A stretch of 64,000 nt of DNA. It comes from Rhizobium freirei PRF 81. GTDB taxonomy: Bacteria > Pseudomonadota > Alphaproteobacteria > Rhizobiales > Rhizobiaceae. The notes beneath the pieces were generated by a model. It worked only from the letters and a program-made list of their open reading frames with translations, had not been told where the DNA came from and made no database searches. Both the position numbers and the translations under genes were made by a program. Shown here in pieces: positions 8,376 to 16,119 of this stretch (its first letter is position 1; every line of letters begins with the position of its first letter). The stretch lies in assembly GCF_000359745.1 (NCBI RefSeq), contig NZ_AQHN01000054.1, forward strand, positions 143,288 to 207,287, given 5' to 3'.

Positions 8376-11300
8376 ATGATACCACGCCTTGTTTCGGCGA
8401 AAGACAGTTTGCAACAGCAGATCGGTGCCTTCGCGCGCCGGCTGGCGGCACTCGGCTTTCGCGGCGATGTGGAGACGGATGAAGGCGCGAGGACGGTCGC
8501 TTCGACCGACAACTCCATCTATCAGCTCAAACCGGCGGCCATTCTCTATCCGAGCGGCGCCGATGATCTGAAGGTCATCGCGACGGCCATGTCGGAACCA
8601 GCCTTTTCCGATATCACGATTGCGCCTCGCGGCGGCGGCACCGGAACGAACGGACAATCGCTGACCTCGGGCGTCGTCGTCGATTGCTCCAGACATATGA
8701 ACCGCATTCTGGAGATCGATCCAGTTCGGCGGATCGCCCGCGTCGAAGCAGGCGTCGTCAAGGACCAGCTGAACAAGGCGCTCAAGCCCTACGGCCTGTT
8801 CTTTGCGCCGGAGCTTTCCACCTCCAACCGCGCCACCATTGGCGGGATGATCTCGACGGACGCCTGCGGCCAGGGTTCCTGCCTTTACGGCAAGACGAGC
8901 AACCACGTTCTCGGCCTTCGCGTCGTGCTCTCGGATGCCAGCGACTGGTGGTCGCGTCCGCTCGATAGCGCCGCTCTCGAAGAGGTCAAGGCACGACCGG
9001 ATCGTGTTGGAGAGGTGCACAGAGCCGTAGACCGGATCGCAAACGAGAAGCGCGACCTCATCGAGGCGACCTTCCCGAAGCTCAACCGCTACATGACCGG
9101 CTACGATCTCGCCCATATCAGGCGGGAGGACGGCCGCTTCGATCTCAATGCGGTGCTCTGCGGCTCTGAAGGCACGCTCGCCATGATCGCCGAGGCCGAG
9201 CTCAATGTCCTGCCACTGCCGGCGCAAGCCGCGCTCATCAATATCCGCTATGACGATTTCAACACGGCGCTCGAAGATGCGCGGCTGCTGGTGGCGATGA
9301 AGGTCGCCTCGGTCGAGACGATCGACGAGAAAGTGCTTGGTCTTGCCAAGGGCGACATCGTCTGGACCGGCATCGCCCGCTTCTTTCCGGAGGATACAGC
9401 AGGCTCGGCCAATGGCATCAACATCGTCGAGGTTCTGGCCGACGATCGCGAAGAACTGGAGCGCAAGCTCGCAGAGGTGACGACGATTCTCGATGCCGGT
9501 CCGCCTGCGCGCCACAAGGGCTACACCATCGCCCGGGAGCGGTCCGAGATCGAGGCGATCTGGTCGATGCGCAAGCGCGCCGTCGGCCTGCTCGGCAATG
9601 TCGAAGGCCCGGTCAGGCCGGTGCCGTTCGTTGAGGACACGGCCGTCCCGCCCGAGCATCTTGCAACCTATATCCGGGAATTTCGCGCCCTACTCGATGC
9701 AGAAGGCCTGGACTACGGCATGTTCGGCCATGTCGATGCCGGTGTGCTGCATGTGCGTCCGGCCCTCGACCTCACGCGTGACGATCATCAGCCGCTCGTT
9801 CGCAAGATCAGCGACGGCGTCGTTGCTCTCACCCGCAAATATGGCGGCGTGCTCTGGGGAGAGCATGGCAAGGGCGTGCGCTCGGAATATGTGCCCGATT
9901 ACTTCGGCGATCTCTATCCAAGCCTGCAGGAGATCAAACGCGCCTTCGATCCCGGCGACCGGCTCAACCCGGGCAAAATCGCCTCGGGCTCATCGCGGCC
10001 GCTCCTCAAAATCGACGAGGTGCCGCTGCGCGGCGATCTCGACCGCATCATCGGCAACGATATCCGCGGCGCCTTCGACAATGCCGCCTACTGCAATGGC
10101 AACGGCGCCTGCTTCGATTTCGATGCCGCAAGCCCTATGTGCCCATCCTTTAAGGCGACAGGCGACAAGCGCTACTCGCCGAAGGGGCGCGCGGCGCTGA
10201 TGCGCGAATGGCTGCGCCTGCTTGCGGAGCGACATGTCGATCCCCGGCGCGAAGCCGAGGCCCAGCGTCGCTCCAACGGCCTTGCCAGTCTCTTCCGGCG
10301 GATGGTCAACTCGCTCAATCCGGCGAATCGAGACGACTTCTCGCATGAGGTGCGGGTGGCGATGGATACCTGCCTCGCCTGCAAGGCTTGCGCGGGGCAA
10401 TGTCCAGTCAAGGTCAGTGTTCCCGCCTTCCGGTCTAAGTTTCTGGAGCTCTATTACGGCCGCTATCTTAGGCCGTTGAAGGATCCGATCGTCGCCGCGA
10501 TCGAAACGACCCTCCCGCTGATGGCGCGCGTCAAACCCGCCTACAATCTGTTGACCGGTTCCGGTGCCGGCCAGGCCCTGATGCGACTTGCCGGTCTCAC
10601 CGCGCTTCCGGCCATGCCCGCGATTTCGCTCGAACGGGAAGCGGCCCGTCTTGGCGTGAAGATCGCCACTCCAACCCTATTGGAGAAGCTCTCGCCGGAG
10701 GAGCGCGCCCACGCAGTCGTTGTCGTCGCCGATATCTTCTCCACTCATTTCGACCCGGCCGTCGTCATCGCGGCTCTCAAGCTCGTCCTGAAGATGGGCT
10801 TCAAACCTTGGCTTGCAGCCTCCCAGCCAAACGGCAAGGCCCTGCATGTGCATGGCTATCTCGGCCGTTTCGAAAAAGAGGCGGCGAAATCGCTCGACTA
10901 TCTCGACCGCATCTCGCAAATGGGCATTCCGCTCGTCGGCATAGACCCGTCGATGACGCTGACCTATCGCAGCGAATATGCCGCCCTGCCCTCTGCGCGG
11001 CTGCAGCGGCCGGTATTGCTGCTTCAGGAATGGCTCGCATCCAATCTGGAACGCCTGCCACAGCAGCGAAACGCGCCCCAGGAGCGCTTCACGCTGCTGC
11101 CTCATTGCACTGAGCGGACGAATGCGCCGGCAGGTCTCAAGCAATGGTCCTTGCTGTTCGAGAAGTTGGGCATCAAGCTCGATATTGCCGACGTCGGCTG
11201 CTGCGGCATGGCCGGCACCTTCGGCCACGAGGTGCGCAATCGGGCCATATCGGAAAAGCTCTACGCCATGAGCTGGCAAGGCAAGATTGCCGAGAAGGGC

Positions 11301-11411
11301 GATCAAAACGTCGTCATGGCGACGGGCTTCTCCTGCCGTTCACAGATCGCCAAGATGGATCGCCAAACCACCCCGCATCCCGTCGAGGTCCTGAACGGCT
11401 TGATCGACTGA
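8376..11411 (+). CDS. D-2-hydroxyglutarate dehydrogenase, fused FAD-binding and Fe-S protein (YdiJ type), 1011 aa
   Basis: This long flavoprotein joins three parts. The first is an FAD-binding type 4 domain (PRGGGTGTNGQSLTSGVVVD near residue 85; STDACGQGSCLYGKTSNHV near 165), and the second is an FAD-oxidase C-terminal domain (FGHVDAGVLHVRP; WGEHGKGVRSEY). The third is an iron-sulfur/CCG part with DTCLACKACAGQCPVKV near residue 665, LLPHCTERTNAP and VGCCGMAGTFGHE near 940. This layout and length match the YdiJ group, described as D-2-hydroxyglutarate dehydrogenases passing electrons to the respiratory chain. Following hglS, it would oxidise the HglS product to 2-oxoglutarate. It is separated from the aminotransferase by 248 bases of palindromic repeats, so it may have its own promoter. 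GGAAG about ten bases upstream supports the ATG. Confidence 0.88.
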   Translation: MIPRLVSAKDSLQQQIGAFARRLAALGFRGDVETDEGARTVASTDNSIYQLKPAAILYPSGADDLKVIATAMSEPAFSDITIAPRGGGTGTNGQSLTSGVVVDCSRHMNRILEIDPVRRIARVEAGVVKDQLNKALKPYGLFFAPELSTSNRATIGGMISTDACGQGSCLYGKTSNHVLGLRVVLSDASDWWSRPLDSAALEEVKARPDRVGEVHRAVDRIANEKRDLIEATFPKLNRYMTGYDLAHIRREDGRFDLNAVLCGSEGTLAMIAEAELNVLPLPAQAALINIRYDDFNTALEDARLLVAMKVASVETIDEKVLGLAKGDIVWTGIARFFPEDTAGSANGINIVEVLADDREELERKLAEVTTILDAGPPARHKGYTIARERSEIEAIWSMRKRAVGLLGNVEGPVRPVPFVEDTAVPPEHLATYIREFRALLDAEGLDYGMFGHVDAGVLHVRPALDLTRDDHQPLVRKISDGVVALTRKYGGVLWGEHGKGVRSEYVPDYFGDLYPSLQEIKRAFDPGDRLNPGKIASGSSRPLLKIDEVPLRGDLDRIIGNDIRGAFDNAAYCNGNGACFDFDAASPMCPSFKATGDKRYSPKGRAALMREWLRLLAERHVDPRREAEAQRRSNGLASLFRRMVNSLNPANRDDFSHEVRVAMDTCLACKACAGQCPVKVSVPAFRSKFLELYYGRYLRPLKDPIVAAIETTLPLMARVKPAYNLLTGSGAGQALMRLAGLTALPAMPAISLEREAARLGVKIATPTLLEKLSPEERAHAVVVVADIFSTHFDPAVVIAALKLVLKMGFKPWLAASQPNGKALHVHGYLGRFEKEAAKSLDYLDRISQMGIPLVGIDPSMTLTYRSEYAALPSARLQRPVLLLQEWLASNLERLPQQRNAPQERFTLLPHCTERTNAPAGLKQWSLLFEKLGIKLDIADVGCCGMAGTFGHEVRNRAISEKLYAMSWQGKIAEKGDQNVVMATGFSCRSQIAKMDRQTTPHPVEVLNGLID

Positions 11412-11536
11412 AACGCCGCGCAATCTCTAGGATTCGGCCTTCGCGCCTAATTCCTGGTTTTATCAACGTTTTTATCGCAAGCCGCTCGCTGTGCGCCATG
11501 CTCCGGCGGCCGCTGCAAACACCAGCCGCAAGACAA

Positions 11537-11560
11537 ATGTGGCGCCCAAGGGCGCCACAT
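11537..11560. terminator. Hairpin terminator between convergent genes
   Basis: A perfect 10-bp stem (ATGTGGCGCC / GGCGCCACAT) with a four-base loop lies between the end of the D-2-hydroxyglutarate dehydrogenase gene and the end of the lysine dehydrogenase-like gene. Read on the minus strand it is followed by TTTGTCTT, so it fits termination of the minus-strand gene best. The plus-strand side has no T run. Confidence 0.55.
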
Positions 11561-11594
11561 CTCAAAAGCTGTAAGTTGTAAGTATGCTCTTTAC

Positions 11595-12698
11595 TTAGCC
11601 CGCTTCTCTCATGCGAATCTTCTCCAGGCTGTAAACTTGGCCGAAGCGATTGGCGAGGAAATCGCCGAGGTCAATTTCTTCCTGGCAGACGAAGCCCTTG
11701 GCGGGCAGCTTGCCATTCGAAAGCAGGTCGAGAACGGTCGTGATGCCGGCAGCCGTGGTGATCTGGATGGCGCTCATCTTCTTGCCGGCGACGATGCCTG
11801 CATAGACCTTGTTGGCATAGGTTTCCTGCATGTAGCGACCATCGCGCCAGCCGCAGACCGTCACGAAGATAACGACAACGTCCTGCATGGTGGCCGGCAG
11901 TGCGTTTTCGAACAGATCCTTCAGCACATCGCGGCGGTTCTTGAGGTTCAGGTCGTTGAGCAGCGCCTTGATGATCGCCTGATGGCCAGGATAGCGGATC
12001 GTGCGATAGTTCATCGTGCGCACGCGGCCGGAGAGCGTCTTGGCGAGCGTGCCGAGGCCGCCTGAGGTGTTGAAAGCTTCATAGGTGATGCCGTCGAGCG
12101 AGAACTCCTCGCGCTCTTCCATGGCCGGAACGGTAACGAGCTTGCCTTCGACGATGGCTTCACATGGCTCGATATATTCGTTGATCAGGCCGTCCGTACT
12201 CCAGGTCAAGTTGTAGTTCAGGGCATTCGACGGATACTGCGGCAGCGCGCCGACGCGCATTCGTACGCTGTCGAGGCTGTCGAAATGCTTGGTGAGATCG
12301 TTGGCAACGATGGAGATGAAGCCCGGTGCCAGGCCGCACTGCGGAATGAAGGCGGTGTTCGCCCCTTGGGCCAGTTCTTCGACCTTCTTCGTCGTGGCGA
12401 CGTCCTCGGTGAGGTCAAGGTAGTGAACGCCGGCTTCGAGCGCAGCTTCGGCGACAAAGCCGGTAAGATGGAAGGGGGCGGCCGACAAAACGGCGAACTT
12501 TCCGGTCAGAACGCCCACGAGCGCAGCGCGGTCGGTAATATCGACGGCCGCAGTGGAAATGGCGGCGTGGCGGTCGATCTTGGCAAGCTGCTCCGGGCTG
12601 CGGTCGGTGACGACAACCTTGTAATCGCCGGTTTCGGCGAGCATCAAAGCGATCGCTCCACCGATTTTGCCCGCTCCGATGACCACTATGTCTTTCAT
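11595..12698 (-). CDS. Saccharopine dehydrogenase-family oxidoreductase, probable L-lysine 6-dehydrogenase, 367 aa
   Basis: An N-terminal Rossmann fold is clear (VVIGAGKIGGAIALMLAETGDYKVVVTDR), followed by a saccharopine dehydrogenase-type segment (VLSAAPFHLTGFVAEAALEAGVHYLDLTEDV; PQCGLAPGFISIVANDL). At 367 residues it is about the size of lysine 6-dehydrogenases, which form 2-aminoadipate semialdehyde directly from lysine and NAD. Saccharopine or carboxynorspermidine dehydrogenase activity cannot be excluded. Its position beside a complete set for semialdehyde to 2-oxoglutarate strongly favours lysine catabolism. The start at 12698 has AGGGGAA five bases upstream; the frame is open 102 bases further, across the promoter. 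It is transcribed divergently from an Lrp-type regulator. Confidence 0.78.
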   Translation of the reverse strand: MKDIVVIGAGKIGGAIALMLAETGDYKVVVTDRSPEQLAKIDRHAAISTAAVDITDRAALVGVLTGKFAVLSAAPFHLTGFVAEAALEAGVHYLDLTEDVATTKKVEELAQGANTAFIPQCGLAPGFISIVANDLTKHFDSLDSVRMRVGALPQYPSNALNYNLTWSTDGLINEYIEPCEAIVEGKLVTVPAMEEREEFSLDGITYEAFNTSGGLGTLAKTLSGRVRTMNYRTIRYPGHQAIIKALLNDLNLKNRRDVLKDLFENALPATMQDVVVIFVTVCGWRDGRYMQETYANKVYAGIVAGKKMSAIQITTAAGITTVLDLLSNGKLPAKGFVCQEEIDLGDFLANRFGQVYSLEKIRMREAG

Positions 12699-12836
12699 AT
12701 TATTCCCCTGCGTTTCATTGATAAGATTTTTATAAGTGTAGACAGGGACTGGACGATTCATAGCGACAAAAAACGCGTTTCGCTGTATAAATCTGTGCAA
12801 TATGACGACTGATTTTTACAAAACGCAGGACAAGCC
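12699..12836. promoter_or_regulatory. Divergent control region, lysine dehydrogenase-like gene / Lrp regulator
   Basis: This 138-base gap is A+T-rich in its middle. The 9-mer AAACGCAGG occurs in both leaders: as CCTGCGTTT at 12707-12715 on the plus strand (leader of the minus gene) and as AAACGCAGG at 12821-12829 (leader of the lrp gene). Each copy overlaps a ribosome site. Between them lie the palindrome AAACGCGTTT at 12771-12780 inside AGCGA/TCGCT arms, and AGATTT/AAATCT-containing tracts that suit an Lrp-type operator. Confidence 0.5.
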
Positions 12837-13268
12837 ATGCAGGTAACGGGGAAGGATCGAGAGTTGTTGGCGCTGTTGGGCGAAAATGCCCGCATGCCGG
12901 TGGCGACGCTGGCCAAGAAGCTCTCGCTGTCACGAACGACGGTCCAGGCCCGGCTTGAGCGGCTGGAAAGGGAAAGTGTGATCGCCGGCTATGGCGTGCG
13001 GCTCTCGGAGGCCTATCTTTCCGGCCTCATCCGAGCACATGTTCTGATCACCATTGCGCCGAAGGCGCTGTCCGCCGTGACGGCTTCGCTGGATGCGATC
13101 CATGCCGTGACGACGCTTCACTCCGTCAGCGGCTCCTTCGACCTCATCGCCATCGTCGCAGCACCCTCGATTTCCGAACTGGATCAGTTGATCGATGAAA
13201 TCGGCAAGATCGGCGGCGTCGAGAGAACGTTGTCTTCCATCATCCTCTCGACGCGAATCGCGCGCTGA
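12837..13268 (+). CDS. Lrp/AsnC-family transcriptional regulator, 143 aa
   Basis: This is a typical short Lrp protein. The N-terminal helix-turn-helix is LLALLGENARMPVATLAKKLSLSRTTVQARLERLERESVIAGYGV, followed by the RAM ligand-binding domain with HSVSGSFDLIAIVAAPSISELDQLIDEIGKIGGVERTLSSIILS. Lrp-family members bind amino acids and often control the neighbouring catabolic or export gene. Divergence from the lysine dehydrogenase-like gene makes lysine or a lysine breakdown product the likely ligand; this is inference. The ATG is preceded by AGGA. Confidence 0.88.
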   Translation: MQVTGKDRELLALLGENARMPVATLAKKLSLSRTTVQARLERLERESVIAGYGVRLSEAYLSGLIRAHVLITIAPKALSAVTASLDAIHAVTTLHSVSGSFDLIAIVAAPSISELDQLIDEIGKIGGVERTLSSIILSTRIAR

Positions 13269-13654
13269 ACAGCCATTCCGTTCTGGGCCGGATGTGCTCT
13301 CTTTCGATGCCGAAATCGGGCAAGTTCGCTGCCCGCGGACGTTCGCAATTGCGCGCCGCCGGCGCTTCATTCATCGCCGACGCAGTTCCTCATCCTCGAG
13401 CAGAAGTTTCGACCCAAAAATGGGCCTAGCGCGGCGCGCAATATTTATGGCTCTCGCCCATCGAAAGACTTAGAAGAACTACGTCATATCTTTTTCGTAA
13501 GGGCCTAATTCCAATGCCGAAATTTCGCTTCGCCCTGGCGACGCCGGCAGGCGGGTGGGGAGACGTAGATACAACGACCTACGACGTCGTGGTGTCTCCT
13601 CTCCCATCCGGCATCTCCTTCATCAACGACATGCTAAATGGATCGAAGAACGCC
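13269..13654. other. Intergenic stretch, 386 bases, no convincing gene
   Basis: There is no open frame here with a ribosome site and normal composition. The frame of the next gene is open back to about 13514, but signal-peptide position argues for the later start. Small dyads are present, for example ACGACGTCGT near 13583 and matching GGAGAC/GTCTCC around it. I assign no function. Confidence 0.4.
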
Positions 13655-14176
13655 ATGCGACGAGCTCTTGGACTGATACTCGCAGCATCCCTTGCAACCG
13701 CAGCACATGCCGATCCGCTGGCAGATCTTGCGGCAGCACAAAAAGCCACAGTCGAAGCCTGGAGCAAGGTTGCCTTTTCGCAGCAGAATGTGACCTTCGT
13801 CACCGAGCCTTCGGAGGGCTACGGCGTCTACAAGCCGCGCGGCTCGAATGTTTTCAAGCCCGGCGAGCCGATCATCACCTATGGCGAGCCGATCGGCTAT
13901 GGCTGGAAACAACTTCCCGACGGCCTTTATGAAATGCACCTGATGGCCGATCTCGACATCGTCGATACGAGCGGCGAGGTTCTATGGGGCAAGCAGGGCT
14001 ACATGGATACACACCTTCGCAGCCACAAGCAGAACATGGAGTTCAAGTTCGACATGACCTTGACCCTGGATGGTTTATCCGCCGGAAAATACAAGCTTCA
14101 TTACACGCTGCACGACATGACCTCGGGCAAGACCTCGTCCTTCGACGAGGATTTCGAGCTCGCCTCGGGCAGCTGA
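13655..14176 (+). CDS. Small exported protein of unknown function, 173 aa
   Basis: The N-terminus MRRALGLILAASLATAAHA is a clean Sec signal peptide with AHA cleavage, so the mature protein of about 154 residues is periplasmic or secreted. I do not recognise a family. The mature part is beta-rich, with GEPIITYGEPIGYGWKQLPDGLYEMHLMADLDIVDTSGEVLWGKQGY and a second half LTLDGLSAGKYKLHYTLHDMTSGK that looks like an immunoglobulin-like sandwich. The ATG at 13655 is chosen because it places the signal peptide at the N-terminus; the ribosome site there (GAAGAA) is weak. It precedes another small exported protein by 111 bases. Confidence 0.6.
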   Translation: MRRALGLILAASLATAAHADPLADLAAAQKATVEAWSKVAFSQQNVTFVTEPSEGYGVYKPRGSNVFKPGEPIITYGEPIGYGWKQLPDGLYEMHLMADLDIVDTSGEVLWGKQGYMDTHLRSHKQNMEFKFDMTLTLDGLSAGKYKLHYTLHDMTSGKTSSFDEDFELASGS

Positions 14177-14287
14177 AATCGGCGACCATCCTTTCCGCCG
14201 CCATGATGGCGGCCGGCAACGACATCATGCCCGTGCACCCAACGAAAACAATCCAACGCCACAACTAGTCGACGAATTGGAGCCCCC

Positions 14288-14782
14288 ATGAAAAAGATTA
14301 TACTCCTCGCCGCTGCACTCGCTGCGTTCCCGATGCTTGCAAATGCCAAGACACTCGCCTTCCCGAGCGACGAGCCGGTTGCCAGCGTGAGCATCCCCGA
14401 TAACTGGAAGCCGCAGGAAACCGAAACCGGTATCGATTCGACCTCGCCGGACTCCGCCATCTACTTTTCCCTCGATGTCGCCACCGGCGATAACATCGAC
14501 AAGATTATTGACGACGCGGTCAATTTCCTCGCCAAGAACGGCGTCAAGGTCGATGCCAGCACCCGCAAGGACGATGACAGCAACGAAGTCAACGGCATGA
14601 AGCTCTCGCTTCTCAACTGGCAGGGCAACGACAACGACGGAGCCGTTAACATCACCCTCGGCGTCCTTTCTCCGGCGCCGAACAAGATTCTCGTCCTGAC
14701 CTATTGGGGTTCCAAGGAAAACCAGGACAAGCATAAGGAAGAAGTGCTCGATATTATCGGCTCCATCAAGCCAGCGAAATAA
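14288..14782 (+). CDS. Small exported protein of unknown function, 164 aa
   Basis: The signal peptide is MKKIILLAAALAAFPMLANA with ANA cleavage. The mature region is acidic and contains VSIPDNWKPQETETGIDSTSPDSAIYFSLDVA and a C-terminal TYWGSKENQDKHKEEVLDIIGSIKP. The pattern suggests a PsbP-like or lipocalin-like periplasmic protein, where a short solubility or stress protein reports a fitted curve of beta strands ending in an amphipathic helix, but I cannot assign a family with confidence. GGAG lies upstream of the ATG. Two hairpins follow directly, the second with a T run, so the transcript probably ends there. Confidence 0.65.
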   Translation: MKKIILLAAALAAFPMLANAKTLAFPSDEPVASVSIPDNWKPQETETGIDSTSPDSAIYFSLDVATGDNIDKIIDDAVNFLAKNGVKVDASTRKDDDSNEVNGMKLSLLNWQGNDNDGAVNITLGVLSPAPNKILVLTYWGSKENQDKHKEEVLDIIGSIKPAK

Positions 14783-14793
14783 GGATCTCTAGC

Positions 14794-14819
14794 CGGAGGC
14801 TGCGGCGCAGCAGCCTCCG
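14794..14819 (+). repeat. Hairpin after the small exported protein gene
   Basis: The stem is CGGAGGCTGC / GCAGCCTCCG, ten base pairs with a six-base loop, 12 bases after the stop codon. There is no T run directly after it. It may act with the terminator at 14837-14860. Confidence 0.55.
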
Positions 14820-14836
14820 AGGCTGAAGCCTTCCGG

Positions 14837-14860
14837 GCCCGCTCAGCTGCGGGCTCTTTT
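14837..14860 (+). terminator. Rho-independent terminator
   Basis: The stem GCCCGC / GCGGGC has a six-base loop and is followed by TCTTTT. It lies 55 bases after the stop codon of the small exported protein gene and ahead of the next gene. Confidence 0.65.
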
Positions 14861-14963
14861 GTATGGAGCCGCGCAGGCGAGATACCTTCACTCCGCTTGT
14901 ATCTTTCGCCGAAATCATGCCATGACATGGAAACGAGCGCAGCAGACCTTACGGAGCGAGCCC

Positions 14964-15986
14964 ATGAAGAAGATCGGATTCCTTTCATTCGGCCACTGGA
15001 CGCCCTCGCCCCAATCGCAAACGCGCTCGGCCTCCGACACGCTTCTGCAATCGATCGATCTTGCCGTCGCCGCCGAGGAGCTTGGCGCGGATGGCGCCTA
15101 TTTTCGCGTCCATCACTTCGCGCGCCAGCTGGCCTCGCCATTTCCGCTGCTGGCGGCGGTCGGTGCCAAGACCAGCCGCATCGAAATCGGCACCGCCGTC
15201 ATCGACATGCGCTACGAGAACCCGCTCTACATGGCGGAAGATGCCGGCTCGGCGGATCTCATCGCCAGGGGCCGTCTGCAGCTCGGCATCAGTCGCGGCT
15301 CTCCCGAGCAGGTGATCGACGGGTGGCGGCATTTCGGGTACGAGCCGACCGAGGGTGAAAGTGATGCCGATATGGGCCGGCGGCATGCGGAAGTCCTGCT
15401 CGACATCCTGCGTGGCGAAGGCTTTGCCCAGCCCAACCCTCGGCCGATGTTTCCCAACCCACCCGGCCTATTGCGCCTCGAACCGCATTCCGAGGGCTTG
15501 CGCGAGCGCATCTGGTGGGGCGCCGGCTCCAATGCGACGGCCGCCTGGGCCGCAAGGCTCGGCATGAACCTGCAGAGCTCTACCCTCAAGGACGACGAGA
15601 GCGGCCTGCCGTTCCATGTCCAGCAAGCCGATCAGATCAGAGTCTATCGCGAGGCATGGAAAGAGGCCGGCCACAAGCGTGAGCCGCGGGTTTCGGTCAG
15701 CCGCAGCATTTTCGCGCTGGTCGACGATCGCGACCGCGCCTATTTCGGCAGCAGCGGCAAGGATGCGGACAAGGTCGGCTTCATCGATGAGAAGACGCGC
15801 GCCATCTTCGGCCGCAGCTATGCCGCCGAGCCGGATATGCTGATCGAGGAACTGGCGAAAGACGAGGCCATTGCGGCAGCCGACACGCTGCTGTTGACAG
15901 TCCCCAATCAGCTCGGCGTCGAATACAATGCGCATGTGATCGAGGCGATCCTCAAGCACGTTGCACCTGCTCTGGGATGGCGTTGA
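14964..15986 (+). CDS. LLM-class flavin-dependent oxidoreductase, 340 aa
   Basis: This is a luciferase-like TIM barrel with an early LAVAAEELGADGAYFRVHHF, then IEIGTAVIDMRYENPLYMAEDAGSADLIARGRLQLGISRGSPEQ, which is the conserved core of this family. The YFRVHHF region is like that of the group often annotated as alkanal monooxygenase-like proteins. The substrate is unknown. The ATG at 14964 has GGAG eight bases upstream; the frame is open another 105 bases into the terminator region. It is a single gene following a terminator. Confidence 0.78.
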   Translation: MKKIGFLSFGHWTPSPQSQTRSASDTLLQSIDLAVAAEELGADGAYFRVHHFARQLASPFPLLAAVGAKTSRIEIGTAVIDMRYENPLYMAEDAGSADLIARGRLQLGISRGSPEQVIDGWRHFGYEPTEGESDADMGRRHAEVLLDILRGEGFAQPNPRPMFPNPPGLLRLEPHSEGLRERIWWGAGSNATAAWAARLGMNLQSSTLKDDESGLPFHVQQADQIRVYREAWKEAGHKREPRVSVSRSIFALVDDRDRAYFGSSGKDADKVGFIDEKTRAIFGRSYAAEPDMLIEELAKDEAIAAADTLLLTVPNQLGVEYNAHVIEAILKHVAPALGWR

Positions 15987-16119
15987 GTTGCAGCCGCCCA
16001 AGCGCCGGTGGGTGCGCTGAAATGCGCAGGTCCGGGACCCCAAAATAACCGGCCAATCTAATGAATTCTTAACCATGACTGTGGCCTAACTGCTTGTAAT
16101 TTCTTCATTGGAGCAGATC

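Noticed and set aside
8340..9659. 439-residue minus-strand frame
   Set aside because: It opposes the FAD-binding domain of the D-2-hydroxyglutarate dehydrogenase and reads through the intergenic palindromes.
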